NCBI GenBank assembly: GCA_022616725.1
Contig: JAKEEH010000398.1
Span: 1-51,543 of the forward strand
Reading direction: 5' to 3'
DNA: 51,543 bases
From: Limisphaerales bacterium
GTDB lineage: Bacteria; Verrucomicrobiota; Verrucomicrobiia; Limisphaerales; JAKEEH01
Positions 25,677 to 34,260 of this stretch are shown one piece after another (positions within the stretch are counted from its first letter, which is position 1; each line of letters starts with the position of its first letter). A model generated the notes under the pieces. That model was not told where the DNA came from, did no database searches, and worked only from the letters and a program-made list of their open reading frames with translations. The position numbers and the translations under genes are program-made.

Positions 25677-26156
25677 ATGAACACCGCCTTCGCCAGCCTG
25701 AACTGGCTCTCCATCCTCGGCGCGACCCTCCTGTATTACATGCTGGGCGCGCTGTGGTTCTCTCCCGTCGCTTTCGGCAGGTTTTACGACAAGGCGCTCG
25801 GATTCGAGCGCCCGCCACGCTGGCGTCCCGGCGCGGAGTTCTATCTCGGTCCGCTGGTGGGTTGCTTCCTGTCGGCGGTGGCCACGGCCATTCTCCTTCA
25901 CGCAACCGGTTGCTCATCCCAACGGGACGCCGCCATTTTGGGCCTCGTGGCGGGACTTGGCTACGCGGGCGCCGTTTCCGGCGTCAACGCCATCACTCCG
26001 AAAACGCCGAAACCTTTCTTGTATGGCGCCGTCACCGGTCTCTATCACACCGTCGGCATCACAATAGTCGCCATCACCGAATACCTGTGGCGCGGACATG
26101 CGGAACTCATCCTCAACGGCCACCTCCTCATGCTGGCCGACGAATATCCCGCATAA
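25677..26156 (+). CDS. DUF1761 family membrane protein
   Basis: The 159-residue protein matches the DUF1761 pattern 'LNWLSILGATLLYYMLGALWFSP' (cited here as LNWLSIL and LGALWFSP), followed by 'FYDKALGF'. Four hydrophobic helices are visible (about 8-30, 55-75, 84-105, 117-135). The function of the family is unknown; it is an inner-membrane protein. It starts 27 bases after the SUMF1 gene stop and may be co-transcribed with it. Confidence 0.85.
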   Translation: MNTAFASLNWLSILGATLLYYMLGALWFSPVAFGRFYDKALGFERPPRWRPGAEFYLGPLVGCFLSAVATAILLHATGCSSQRDAAILGLVAGLGYAGAVSGVNAITPKTPKPFLYGAVTGLYHTVGITIVAITEYLWRGHAELILNGHLLMLADEYPA

Positions 26157-26372
26157 CAAGACTCCGACACCCTCGGCGGCACCACGGTGAAATTCTGCCT
26201 GATGGTGTCGCGCTCAGGAGTTGGGCGAGGTGGATTGGTCCCGATCAAGGCACTGCTCTTTCGTCCCATCGTCACGCCCGCCGACTTGCTCCTTAGTCCC
26301 ATTGTGCCGCCTCGCTTCCCGTGGAATGAATCGCGGTCACAATTGTCAAGCCATGCAAATCCGAACGAAGAC

Positions 26373-26939
26373 ATGAGTCCAACCGATTCATTTGAATCGC
26401 TGGTGAGAGAGCATTACGAACCGCTCTACCGGTTCGCAATGAGCCTCACGCGAGCGGAATCCGACGCGTGTGATCTGACGCAACAAACCTTCTACATCTG
26501 GGCGACAAAGGGTCATCAACTGCGGGACCTCTCCAAGGTCAAGACCTGGCTCTACACGACGCTGCACCGCGCGTTCCTTCAAGCACGGCACAGGCAAAGC
26601 AGGTTTCCTCACCACAATTTGGAGGAGGTCGAGGCGCAACTGCCGACCTACACTCCAGCACTCGCTGACCACGTGGACACTTCGCAAGTGCTATCGGCGC
26701 TGGCCAAAGTGGACGAGGTCTTTCAGCCCGCCGTAGCACTCTTTTATCTGGAGGACTACTCCTACAAGGACATCGCCGCCATTCTCGAAATTCCCGTTGG
26801 CACCGTCAAATCGCGCATCGCCCGAGGCATCGCGCAGCTCAGGGAAATTCTGTTGCCGGACGGCAAGCCCTCTGAACGCGGTTCCGCAGAGCGGGACTTA
26901 AGTCCCACTCTACTCCGGGAACCACTCCGCGATTCCTAA
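26373..26939 (+). CDS. ECF-family RNA polymerase sigma factor
   Basis: The 188-residue protein has sigma region 2 ('FESLVREHYEPLYRFAMSL', 'DACDLTQQTFYIWATKG', 'LRDLSKVKTWLYTTLHRAF') and region 4 ('LFYLEDYSYKDIAAILEIP', 'GTVKSRIARGIAQLRE'). It is a typical short ECF sigma. ATG 26373 starts the usual N terminus; the frame is open back to 26187 without protein character. The last 15 codons lie within a palindromic repeat (26893-26926), so the C-terminal tail (ERDLSPTLLREP) was probably created by repeat insertion. No anti-sigma gene is seen next to it. A fragment of a related sigma gene lies at 28555. Confidence 0.88.
   Translation: MSPTDSFESLVREHYEPLYRFAMSLTRAESDACDLTQQTFYIWATKGHQLRDLSKVKTWLYTTLHRAFLQARHRQSRFPHHNLEEVEAQLPTYTPALADHVDTSQVLSALAKVDEVFQPAVALFYLEDYSYKDIAAILEIPVGTVKSRIARGIAQLREILLPDGKPSERGSAERDLSPTLLREPLRDS
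26893..26926. repeat. Dispersed palindromic repeat, copy 1
   Basis: The unit starts with the perfect palindrome GGGACTTAAGTCCC and continues with ACTCTnCTCCGGGAACCACT. The same 34 bases recur at 30070-30103 with one difference. This copy overlaps the end of the sigma factor gene. Confidence 0.75.
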
Positions 26940-26993
26940 ATCCTAATTGCGCCCATGTGCGCGTCGTGCGCACGGGCCAACCAAAAACATCAA

Positions 26994-28496
26994 ATGAAAG
27001 TTATAAACACAAACAAGTTACACCAAAGTCAATCGTCCAGGCCCCGCGCCTGGATGCACCACCGCATCGAAACATGGCTGGCCTGCGCCACCGCGCTGGC
27101 CCTTCTGGCATCCACTTCACCGGCTCGCGCGGACCGCGACGACGATGACGACGGTAAGCGCAGCTTGCGCGGTCAGCAGAACGAAAAGACTCGAGAGAGG
27201 GACGCGCGCGAGATCGCCAAGCGCGGCGATATCACGACCCTGCCCGGGCCGCTCAAGGACCGCATCGTCGAGATGGCGGGGCGCCCGCATACGTATGTGC
27301 CCCAGACGGTTTTCAGCGAAGTGGCAGGCACCGGGAAGAACGCCGATGTGCCCAGCCAGCTCTTTCAATACTACCTGCTCGATACGACCGGCTTTGAGTC
27401 GAACGTGTTCACGAGCGTAATTCCCGGCATCAATGACACCGCCATCCCAACGGCGGCCAACGCGGCCAACGGCGGACGGCCGACCGTCGGTTCCGTGCGT
27501 GTCGTGCTCGAACCCAAGCCGGGCCTGCCCACTGATCCGAACGATCCGGGCGCGTTCGTGGACATCTTCACCGACATCTCGGGCTTGTTCGTCATCAACA
27601 ACGAGTCCGGCTGGTACGAAGGTTGGATGGATCGCGACATCCCGGTGCCACCTGTGGCCGAACCGCACCCCGATGGCCGGGCCCGCTATGGCACGATGAC
27701 GTCCGCCGACGCCGACGCGCTGGCTGCTATGGGCTCGGGCAACAACATCCCCGGTAACCTCTTCACCTTTGACGGCAATGCGGTCCGCAGGTTTCCCGCT
27801 CAAGGCAACACCGTCTCGTTTCCGATCAGCACTGGCAGCTTCAACGCCCTTCAGCAAAGCGACGTGCATGCCTACTGGGAGTTTAATCCCGGCACGTCGT
27901 GGGTTTTTCCACACTACGAACTGCCGTTCACCGGCGGTTTGCCGGGCACGTTTGCGGCCGGACTTCAATACAGCGTCCTCTCGCTCATCCCAGGTTCAGG
28001 CCCGTTTGGCGTGAGCAACGACAAGCTCGTGTATGGCGATGACCCGGAAAACCCGCGCGACCCCGATCGCACCGAAGCCGAGAACCCGGAGCGCACCGAA
28101 AAGCGGAATCGCTTCATCCCGAGCGGACTCACCGAAGAAATCTTTTTGAACGCCTTTTGCCGAGTGCGATCGTTCCAGGCGGCCGTGACCGACGTGGGGC
28201 AGCGCTTGCTGAACTCCTACGCGATTGAAGTAGCCCGCGTGGACACGAATGGCGATGGCGTCATCTCCTTCTCCGAGGTGCCCATCAACGGCACTTCCGA
28301 CGGCGGCCAGCCCAACAAGCGGCTTTTCCTGCCCGCCACCGCATTCAATCGCTTCTTCGTCACACGTGAAATCGACGACGGCCTGCTCGCGCCGCGCTTT
28401 GCGCCGAGCCGCCGCGCTTGGGTTCTCGCGGGGGATGTTACGTTCGTGAACCCATCTGTGACCGCCTCCGTCCCGATTGATGCAGACCTCCGGTGA
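26994..28496 (+). CDS. Secreted protein with an EF-hand-like calcium loop
   Basis: The 500-residue protein has a signal region (CATALALLASTSPARA), then an acidic/basic stretch (DRDDDDDGKR). The body has no domain I can name. Near residues 417-428 'DTNGDGVISFSE' is a canonical EF-hand/dockerin-like calcium loop (D-x-N-x-D-G-x-I-x-x-x-E). Verrucomicrobia encode many such large secreted proteins of unknown role. ATG 26994 gives a long signal peptide with basic N region; the frame is open to 26955. It lies just after the sigma factor and could be among its targets. Confidence 0.72.
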   Translation: MKVINTNKLHQSQSSRPRAWMHHRIETWLACATALALLASTSPARADRDDDDDGKRSLRGQQNEKTRERDAREIAKRGDITTLPGPLKDRIVEMAGRPHTYVPQTVFSEVAGTGKNADVPSQLFQYYLLDTTGFESNVFTSVIPGINDTAIPTAANAANGGRPTVGSVRVVLEPKPGLPTDPNDPGAFVDIFTDISGLFVINNESGWYEGWMDRDIPVPPVAEPHPDGRARYGTMTSADADALAAMGSGNNIPGNLFTFDGNAVRRFPAQGNTVSFPISTGSFNALQQSDVHAYWEFNPGTSWVFPHYELPFTGGLPGTFAAGLQYSVLSLIPGSGPFGVSNDKLVYGDDPENPRDPDRTEAENPERTEKRNRFIPSGLTEEIFLNAFCRVRSFQAAVTDVGQRLLNSYAIEVARVDTNGDGVISFSEVPINGTSDGGQPNKRLFLPATAFNRFFVTREIDDGLLAPRFAPSRRAWVLAGDVTFVNPSVTASVPIDADLR

Positions 28497-28554
28497 CGTA
28501 TCCGTTTCGCGCCGCCCGCGGCGCTTCCGCCGCGGGCGGTCCTTTGGCGGCAGC

Positions 28555-28626
28555 GTGGAGGAGCACTTTCAGCCCGCCGTGGTGCTCTTCCACTTGGAGG
28601 ACTGCTCCCATTGAGACATCGCCGAC
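28555..28626 (+). pseudogene. Relic of an ECF sigma factor region 4
   Basis: Reading from 28555 gives VEEHFQPAVVLFHLEDCSH, a stop codon, then DIAD. This lines up with VDEVFQPAVALFYLEDYSY-KDIAA of the intact sigma at 26373 (bases 26710-26781). A stop replaces the Lys codon and nothing of the gene remains on either side. It lies directly before methyltransferase copy 2. Confidence 0.75.
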
Positions 28627-28645
28627 AGCCGGCCCTTTCAGCGAC

Positions 28646-29485
28646 ATGAATACCAATCTCGAATCCACGACCATACCAAACCTCGAAGCCGTCAAAGCCC
28701 GGCAAAAGGCGATGTGGGAAGCCGGCGATTATGGACAAGTCGCCCGCACGACGCAAAATGTCGCCGAGGAATTCGTGGCGCGGCGGCCTCTCGTGCCCTA
28801 TTCGCGTGTGCTCGACGTGGCCTGCGGCACGGGCAATCTCGCCATTATAGCTGCGCGCCGAGGTTGCGTGGCTAGCGGTATCGACATCGCGGGCAACCTC
28901 ATCGCCCAGGCCCGCGCCCGCGCCGCGGTGGAACGTTTGCCCATCTACTTCGAGGAAGGAGACGCCGAGGCGCTGCCGTTCGGTGGAGGCCGGTTCGATC
29001 TCGTCGTGAGCATGTTCGGCCTGATGTTCGCGCCGCGACCCGACGTAGTAGCTGCCGAGCTGCTGCGGGTAACCAAGCCCGGCGGACAGATCGCGATGGC
29101 CAACTGGACGCCCGAAGGTTTCATCGGGAAGATGTTCAAGGTCTTCAGCGCGCACCTGCCGCCGCCCGTTCCCGGCATTCCATCGCCGCTGGATTGGGGC
29201 GACGAAGCCACGGTGCGTTCGCGACTGCGGCGCGGGTTCACTGATGTGCGCCTCACCCGCCGCATCGCTCGGATGCGCTACCCCTTCACGCCGGCTGGGA
29301 CGGTTGAGTTCTTCCGCCAGTTCTACGGTCCCACGCAACGGGCGTTCGCCTCGCTTGACGCCTCCGCTCAAGAGAGGCTCCGGCAGGACATGGTTGATCT
29401 GCAAGAGGCCAACAACCTTGCCGAAACGCCCGGCACCACCGAGGTCGCCGCCGAATACCTGGAGGTGGTCGCGGTGCGAAAGTGA
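28646..29485 (+). CDS. Class I SAM-dependent methyltransferase (copy 2 of 3)
   Basis: The 279-residue protein is a close paralogue of those at 12560 and 32912, with the same motif I (VLDVACGTGNLAIIAARRG), 'ASGIDIAGNLI', 'FDLVVSMFGLMFAPRP' and C-terminal 'TTEVAAEYLEVVAV'. ATG 28646 aligns with the starts of both paralogues; the frame is open back to 28493 through a sigma-factor relic in another frame. The substrate is unknown. It precedes the tautomerase by 132 bases. Confidence 0.88.
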   Translation: MNTNLESTTIPNLEAVKARQKAMWEAGDYGQVARTTQNVAEEFVARRPLVPYSRVLDVACGTGNLAIIAARRGCVASGIDIAGNLIAQARARAAVERLPIYFEEGDAEALPFGGGRFDLVVSMFGLMFAPRPDVVAAELLRVTKPGGQIAMANWTPEGFIGKMFKVFSAHLPPPVPGIPSPLDWGDEATVRSRLRRGFTDVRLTRRIARMRYPFTPAGTVEFFRQFYGPTQRAFASLDASAQERLRQDMVDLQEANNLAETPGTTEVAAEYLEVVAVRK

Positions 29486-29559
29486 ATGAATCTATATTTC
29501 ACGCACAACGCCCCGGCGTGGCAGCCACGCACGCGACGCTGGCTCTGTCCAACCAAACT

Positions 29560-29596
29560 AACGCCGCTCAACCTTGCGCCAGGTGAGCGGGGCGTT
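29560..29596. repeat. Strong hairpin before the tautomerase gene
   Basis: AACGCC-GCTCA-ACCT on the left pairs with AGGT-GAGC-GGGGCGTT on the right around TGCGCC, with small bulges. It lies 21 bases before the tautomerase ATG. It may be a terminator of the methyltransferase gene, an attenuator or a REP-like element. Confidence 0.5.
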
Positions 29597-29617
29597 GGCG
29601 GAATTAAAAACACACTT

Positions 29618-29827
29618 ATGCCATACGTACATGTTCGCATTACCAAAGACTCGGTGACCGTCGGCCAAAAGGCGCAGATCGTCTCGGAGATTACGCAAAC
29701 ACTTTTGCGTGTGCTCGCGAAGCAGCCGGAGCATACGCACATTATCATTGATGAGATAGAACCTGAGAATCGGGGCTTCGGCGGAATGCTGACCACTGAG
29801 TACCGCAAGGGCCAAGGAGGAAGTTGA
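29618..29827 (+). CDS. 4-oxalocrotonate tautomerase family protein
   Basis: The 69-residue protein starts MPYVHVRITKD; after removal of Met the N-terminal Pro acts as the catalytic base in this family. 'VTVGQKAQIVSEITQTLL' is the usual long helix and 'THIIIDEIEPENRGFGG' the second strand. Length is typical for a 4-OT subunit, which assembles as a hexamer or dimer in the cytoplasm. The physiological substrate is unknown. ATG 29618 is the only start that exposes the Pro. It is followed after 1 base by the next gene. Confidence 0.88.
   Translation: MPYVHVRITKDSVTVGQKAQIVSEITQTLLRVLAKQPEHTHIIIDEIEPENRGFGGMLTTEYRKGQGGS
29814..29820 (+). promoter_or_regulatory. Ribosome-binding site supporting a TTG start
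   Basis: AAGGAGG ends 8 bases before the TTG at 29829. It lies inside the end of the tautomerase gene and makes the TTG start of the next small gene credible. Confidence 0.7.
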
Positions 29828-29828
29828 G

Positions 29829-30050
29829 TTGCCGGCGAACACTGACCGAAAGCAACGCACTTACCGATACGAACTGTGGCGCGCCGCGCCGCTGGTGGCG
29901 TTTCTCGCGGTGGGCGCCGTGACTTTGGGCTGGCTGGCGGAAGTCAGCGCCGCGCTCATTATCGCCGCCACGCTGCTGCTGGTGCCGGAAATCAAGTGGC
30001 GGAAGAAAGCGCGCCCCAGCAGCGCGCTGGTGGAGGAGGTTTCGGAATAA
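29829..30050 (+). CDS. Small membrane protein (73 residues)
   Basis: The product has a basic N terminus (DRKQRTYRYELWR) and one or two hydrophobic helices (about 19-52: AAPLVAFLAVGAVTLGW, then AALIIAATLLLVP), followed by a basic loop (KWRKKARP). No family is recognised. The TTG start at 29829 is supported by a strong AAGGAGG site and by tight spacing to the tautomerase stop, which suggests one operon. The dispersed palindrome at 30070 follows its stop codon. Confidence 0.7.
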   Translation: MPANTDRKQRTYRYELWRAAPLVAFLAVGAVTLGWLAEVSAALIIAATLLLVPEIKWRKKARPSSALVEEVSE

Positions 30051-30069
30051 GTGGCTTGAGCGATACAGT

Positions 30070-30103
30070 GGGACTTAAGTCCCACTCTCCTCCGGGAACC
30101 ACT
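30070..30103. repeat. Dispersed palindromic repeat, copy 2
   Basis: This copy of the 34-base unit at 26893 begins GGGACTTAAGTCCC; here the palindrome extends to AGTGGGACTTAAGTCCCACT (30067-30086). It lies after the small membrane protein gene and could serve as its terminator. Confidence 0.75.
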
Positions 30104-30246
30104 TGCTGACTTGGGAATCCTAGAATCGGTCACTGCGCGTCTGACTGCGCAGGGACTCTTTGAAGAACGAAACGCGAAGTGAACATAAGCGTACTAACAC
30201 ATACCAACCAATCCGGCGCCTCCGCGCCACGACACCGAAAAAAGCA

Positions 30247-32805
30247 ATGATAACAAACACCGCAAATCAAACTCACCGGATTCAAGCCGGTGCATGGCTG
30301 CCCACGATGGCTGGCCTTGCGCTGCTCGCGGCATCCGCCGCGCCCACGCTGGCCGGGCCGGACAACGATAACCGCGCTCCCAAAGTTCCGGGTGACATCG
30401 CCGTGCCGGAGGGCAACAAGCTTCACTCTCACGGCTTCGCGCGGGGCGTGCAGATCTACACCTGGACCGGCTCCAGTTGGGGCGCCGCCGTGCCCGAGGC
30501 CACGCTGGTCGATGACAAGGGCAACTTCTTTGCGGCCCATTTCGCGGGTCCGACATGGCAAAGCCCCGACGGGAGCAAAGTCGTGGGAGCGCTGCCCCCG
30601 AAGAGCGTCATCGTGGACTCGAACGCCATCCCGTGGCTGTTGCTCAGCGCCGCAAGCACGACAGGCCCCGGCGTCTTCGCGGACACGAGCTTCATCCACC
30701 GCGTGAACACCACCGCCGGCAAGGCGCCCTCGACGAACGGCACGGTAGTCGGCCAAGTCGCGCGCGTGCCTTACACCGCTGACTACTTCTTCTACCGCGA
30801 CACACGCAAACCTTCCATTCAGTCCATCGAAGTGTCGCCGAATCCTCTGGTCACCGGACAGAGCTTCGCCATCACTGTGGTCGCCTCGGCGGATGTGACG
30901 CAAGCGAGCGCCACCATCGACTTTCGTCCCGGCAAATCTGAAACGTTGGCGGTTCCCTTGACCAAACAAGGCTCGAACTGGATTGGCTCCATCCTGATTC
31001 CGGTGGACCTCGACCTTCGGCACCCGGAGAGGACCAAGGCGAAGGTGAAAGTCGCGGTGTTCGACGCCGCCCGTCATCGGGCTGAAGGACACCTTCATGT
31101 GCCTGTAAGCGTGGTTTCCATCTCGGCAGGTTTGACCAACGGCGTTTTGACCGTCACCGGCGATCCCAATAATAACACGCTCATTGTCAGTCGTGACGCT
31201 GCGGGAACAATCCTGGTCAACGGCGGCGCGGTGCCGGTGGCCTGCGGCGTGCCGAGCATCACCAACACGACACTCATCCGCATCCTCGGTTTGAGCGGCA
31301 GCGACACGCTGCTCGTCGATGATGCCAACGGGCCGATGCCGCCCGCGAATCTCTTCGGCGGCGAAGGCACCGACACGCTCACCGGCAGCGCCAGTGCCGA
31401 CGAACTCGACGGCGGCCGGGGCAACGACTCGCTCTTCGGTCGCGATGGCGACGATCGTCTGCTCGGCGGGCCGGGCAACGATACGCTCGTCGGTGGTCGG
31501 GGCTCGGACCCGCACATTGGGGGAGAGGGCGACGATGAATTGGTTTGGCTTCCGGGAGACGGGAGTGACCTAATCGAAGGCGAGGATGGCCAGGACACGC
31601 TGCTTTTCCTCGGCGGCAATGGCAACGACATCGTGGACGTTTCGCCCAATGGAACGCGGCTGCGATTCTTCCGGAACCCGGGCAACATTACCATGGATTG
31701 CGATGGCATTGAGAGCGTCGTCTTTCAGGCGTTGGGCGGCGCGGATCAGGTGGTGGTCAACGATCTGACCGGCACCCAAGTCACCAATGTCGTCGTTGAC
31801 CTGGCCAGTTCACAGGGCACCGGCGACGGCCAGGGAGACACCGTCTTGGTCGGCGGGACCGAAACGAATGACGTCGTAGTTGTTTCCGGTTCGACCAATC
31901 GAGTGGACGTGCTTGGCTTGACCGCGGCGGTGGCCGTCATTGGCGGCGAGCAAATCCTGGATGAACTCACCATTAACACGCTGGGCGGCGTTGATGTCGT
32001 GGATGCCTCGGCGGTCGAAGCCGGAGCCATTGACCTCACGCTCAATGGCGGCCTCGGAGATGACACGCTGACCGGCGGCGCCGGGAACGATTTGCTGATC
32101 GGCGCACAAGGCACTGATGTCATGATCGGCGGGGCGGGTGACGACACGGCGCTCTGGAATCCGGGCGACGGCAGCGACGTGGTGGAAGGCCAAGCCGGGC
32201 AGGACACCATGCTCTTCGTCGGCTCGAACGGCGGCGAGAGTGTGGACATTTCAGCCACTGGCCAGCGCGTGCGGTTCTTCCGCAATCCGGGCACCATCAC
32301 GATGGATTGTAATGAAGTCGAGGCGCTCCTGTTCAACGCGGCTGGCGGCCCCGACGCCATCACGGTCAACGATCTGAGCGGAACTGGCGTCACCCAGGTT
32401 AACCTCGACCTCGCGAATCCCCCGACCTCGGGCGCAGGCGACATTCTGGCGGACACCGTTACCATCCTTGGCTCGAATGACAATGATGCCGTGACCATCA
32501 CCGGGACACCGGCGGGAGTGAGTGTTGAAGGCTTGACCGCGACCGTGAACATCGTGGCCAGCGATCCGACGTTCGATCAACTCATCCTCCAGTTGCTGGG
32601 CGGCGACGACGCGCTCATCGCTGCGGACCTCCAAGACGGCGTGATCAAGCTCACGGCCGACGGCGGACCAGACGACGATGTTCTGGTTGGCAGTGCCGGA
32701 GCAGACATTCTGCTCGGCGGTGAGGGCGACGATGCTCTCAGCGGCGGCCCCGGACTCGACACTCTCGACGGCGGTCCGGGAGATAACCTCCTGATTCAGG
32801 ACTAG
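30247..32805 (+). CDS. Secreted RTX-type (hemolysin-like) calcium-binding repeat protein
   Basis: The 852-residue protein has a signal region (LPTMAGLALLAASAAPTLA), an N-terminal beta-rich part and an Ig-like segment. Three blocks of glycine/aspartate nonapeptides follow at about residues 366-431, 603-634 and 804-848: 'GGRGNDSLFGRDGDDRLLGG', 'GGLGDDTLTGGAGNDLLIG', 'GGEGDDALSGGPGLDTLDGG'. These GGxGxDxLx units bind calcium and form a parallel beta roll. Two repeats of about 225 residues are visible between the blocks ('LRFFRNPGNITMDCDGIESV' and 'VRFFRNPGTITMDCNEVEAL'). ATG 30247 starts the signal peptide. No type I secretion genes are nearby and the signal points to Sec export. Confidence 0.88.
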   Translation: MITNTANQTHRIQAGAWLPTMAGLALLAASAAPTLAGPDNDNRAPKVPGDIAVPEGNKLHSHGFARGVQIYTWTGSSWGAAVPEATLVDDKGNFFAAHFAGPTWQSPDGSKVVGALPPKSVIVDSNAIPWLLLSAASTTGPGVFADTSFIHRVNTTAGKAPSTNGTVVGQVARVPYTADYFFYRDTRKPSIQSIEVSPNPLVTGQSFAITVVASADVTQASATIDFRPGKSETLAVPLTKQGSNWIGSILIPVDLDLRHPERTKAKVKVAVFDAARHRAEGHLHVPVSVVSISAGLTNGVLTVTGDPNNNTLIVSRDAAGTILVNGGAVPVACGVPSITNTTLIRILGLSGSDTLLVDDANGPMPPANLFGGEGTDTLTGSASADELDGGRGNDSLFGRDGDDRLLGGPGNDTLVGGRGSDPHIGGEGDDELVWLPGDGSDLIEGEDGQDTLLFLGGNGNDIVDVSPNGTRLRFFRNPGNITMDCDGIESVVFQALGGADQVVVNDLTGTQVTNVVVDLASSQGTGDGQGDTVLVGGTETNDVVVVSGSTNRVDVLGLTAAVAVIGGEQILDELTINTLGGVDVVDASAVEAGAIDLTLNGGLGDDTLTGGAGNDLLIGAQGTDVMIGGAGDDTALWNPGDGSDVVEGQAGQDTMLFVGSNGGESVDISATGQRVRFFRNPGTITMDCNEVEALLFNAAGGPDAITVNDLSGTGVTQVNLDLANPPTSGAGDILADTVTILGSNDNDAVTITGTPAGVSVEGLTATVNIVASDPTFDQLILQLLGGDDALIAADLQDGVIKLTADGGPDDDVLVGSAGADILLGGEGDDALSGGPGLDTLDGGPGDNLLIQD

Positions 32806-32847
32806 GCTGCCCTCGTTTCAAGTCTCTGGAACCCTAAAACCAACGCG

Positions 32848-32881
32848 CCCGGGGCGGAGGACGCAATGTCCCCGCCCCGGG
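32848..32881. terminator. Strong GC hairpin after the RTX gene
   Basis: CCCGGGGCGG (32848-32857) pairs with CCGCCCCGGG (32872-32881), with a further GGAC/GTCC pair inside and a GCAAT loop. It lies 42 bases after the RTX stop codon. No T-run follows, so it may equally be a REP-like palindrome. Confidence 0.5.
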
Positions 32882-32911
32882 ACAAACGAGGAACAACTCG
32901 TGAGTCACGCC

Positions 32912-33751
32912 ATGAACGCCGCCCTCGAGCCAACAACCATCCTCAACCTCGAAGCCGTCAAAGCTGCTCAGAAGGCAACCTGGGAATCCGGTGACTTCGG
33001 CCAACTCGCCCGCAGTATCGAACCTGTCGCCGAGAAATTCATGGCGCGGCGGCCCCTCCTGCCCGGCGCGCGTGTGCTCGACGTGGCTTGTGGCACGGGG
33101 AATCTCGCGCTCATCGCCGCGCGGCGCGGCTGCGTGGTGAGTGGCATCGACATTGCCCGCAACCTCATCGCCCAAGCCCGCGCCCGCGCCGCCGCGGAAG
33201 GGTTGCGCATTGACTTCGACGAAGGCGACGCCGAGGCGTTGCCTTTCCCTGGCTGCAAGTTTGATCTCGTCGTCAGCATGTTCGGCGTGATGTTCGCGCC
33301 TCGACCCAGCGTCGCCGCCGCCGAGTTGCTGCGCGTGACCAAACCCGGCGGGCAGATCGCGCTGGCCAATTGGACGCCCGACGGTTTCTTCGGGAAAGTG
33401 TCCAAAGTTTTCGCAACACACCTGCCGCCCCCGCCAGCCGGCGTCCCATCCCCGCTGGCCTGGGGCGACAAGGCCACTGTGCGCGCGCGGCTTCGGGAAG
33501 ACTTCGCCGAGTTGCGCATGACCCGCCGCCTCGCGCGGATGCGCTACCCATTTCCGCCCGCCGAAACCATCGACTTCTTCTTCCGCTACGCCCCGACGTA
33601 CGTCCGGGCGCTCGCCTCGCTCGACGCTTCCGGTCAAGCCGCGCTGCGGCGGGACCTGATCGAACTCCAGACGGCCCACAACACCGCCAGGACCCCGGGC
33701 ACCACGGAAGTCGCCGCCGAATATCTGGAGGTCGTCGCGGTGCGGCGTTGA
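32912..33751 (+). CDS. Class I SAM-dependent methyltransferase (copy 3 of 3)
   Basis: The 279-residue paralogue has motif I VLDVACGTGNLALIAARRG, 'VSGIDIARNLI', 'FDLVVSMFGVMFAPRP' and the C-terminal 'TTEVAAEYLEVVAV'. It is closer at many positions to copy 1 than to copy 2. I chose ATG 32912 because it gives the same length as the other two copies; GTG 32900 would add four residues. It stands between the RTX gene and the small redox gene. Confidence 0.88.
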   Translation: MNAALEPTTILNLEAVKAAQKATWESGDFGQLARSIEPVAEKFMARRPLLPGARVLDVACGTGNLALIAARRGCVVSGIDIARNLIAQARARAAAEGLRIDFDEGDAEALPFPGCKFDLVVSMFGVMFAPRPSVAAAELLRVTKPGGQIALANWTPDGFFGKVSKVFATHLPPPPAGVPSPLAWGDKATVRARLREDFAELRMTRRLARMRYPFPPAETIDFFFRYAPTYVRALASLDASGQAALRRDLIELQTAHNTARTPGTTEVAAEYLEVVAVRR

Positions 33752-33861
33752 ACGAATCCAGATGTCGTCCGCGCTTTCAAAATGCTCGAACCAAGACCCT
33801 ACATGCGAGCACTGCAACGTCGCGCTGAATGAACCAATCCCAACAGAAACCAACCATACTT

Positions 33862-34167
33862 ATGTATAACAAACAAAACCTGGCCCAACTGAAGAACATG
33901 GACGGCCTCGCGCCGGAGGTGATGAAAGCCTTTTGGGCCTTTGACAAAGCCGCCGTCGCCGAAGGAGCAATTCCGGTAAAGTACAAGGAGCTAATTGCCG
34001 TCGCCGTAGCGCTCACGACTCAATGCCCGTATTGCATCGACATTCACAGCGGTAACGCGCGCAACGCGGGCGCAACGGACGCAGAGATGACCGAGGCCGC
34101 GATGGTCGCCGCATCTCTGCGAGCGGGAGCCGCCGTGACCCACGCGACACACGCATTGACCAGTTAG
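33862..34167 (+). CDS. AhpD-like carboxymuconolactone decarboxylase family protein
   Basis: The 101-residue protein has the AhpD-core motif 'CPYCIDIHSGNARNAG' with Cys55 and Cys58 and the downstream His, the redox centre of AhpD-like peroxidase partners. 'LAPEVMKAFWAFDKAA' and 'KELIAVAVALTTQ' are standard helices of the CMD domain. The family reduces peroxiredoxin-type partners or acts on lactones. With the tautomerase at 29618 it suggests stress or aromatic metabolism, but no further genes support a pathway. ATG 33862 matches family starts; ATG 33829 would add eleven residues. Confidence 0.85.
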   Translation: MYNKQNLAQLKNMDGLAPEVMKAFWAFDKAAVAEGAIPVKYKELIAVAVALTTQCPYCIDIHSGNARNAGATDAEMTEAAMVAASLRAGAAVTHATHALTS

Positions 34168-34260
34168 CATCACCCCGCAAGAAGGCGACCATACGCCAGC
34201 AAGGAATGAACCGAGCGTCGCGAATCTGCTTTTCCCATCATACCGACACCGAAAACGCCT

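Noticed and set aside
30130-31515. Minus-strand open frame of 461 codons over the RTX gene
   Set aside because: The plus strand has GGxGxD repeats and a signal peptide; the antisense frame is Arg/Ala-rich without motifs.
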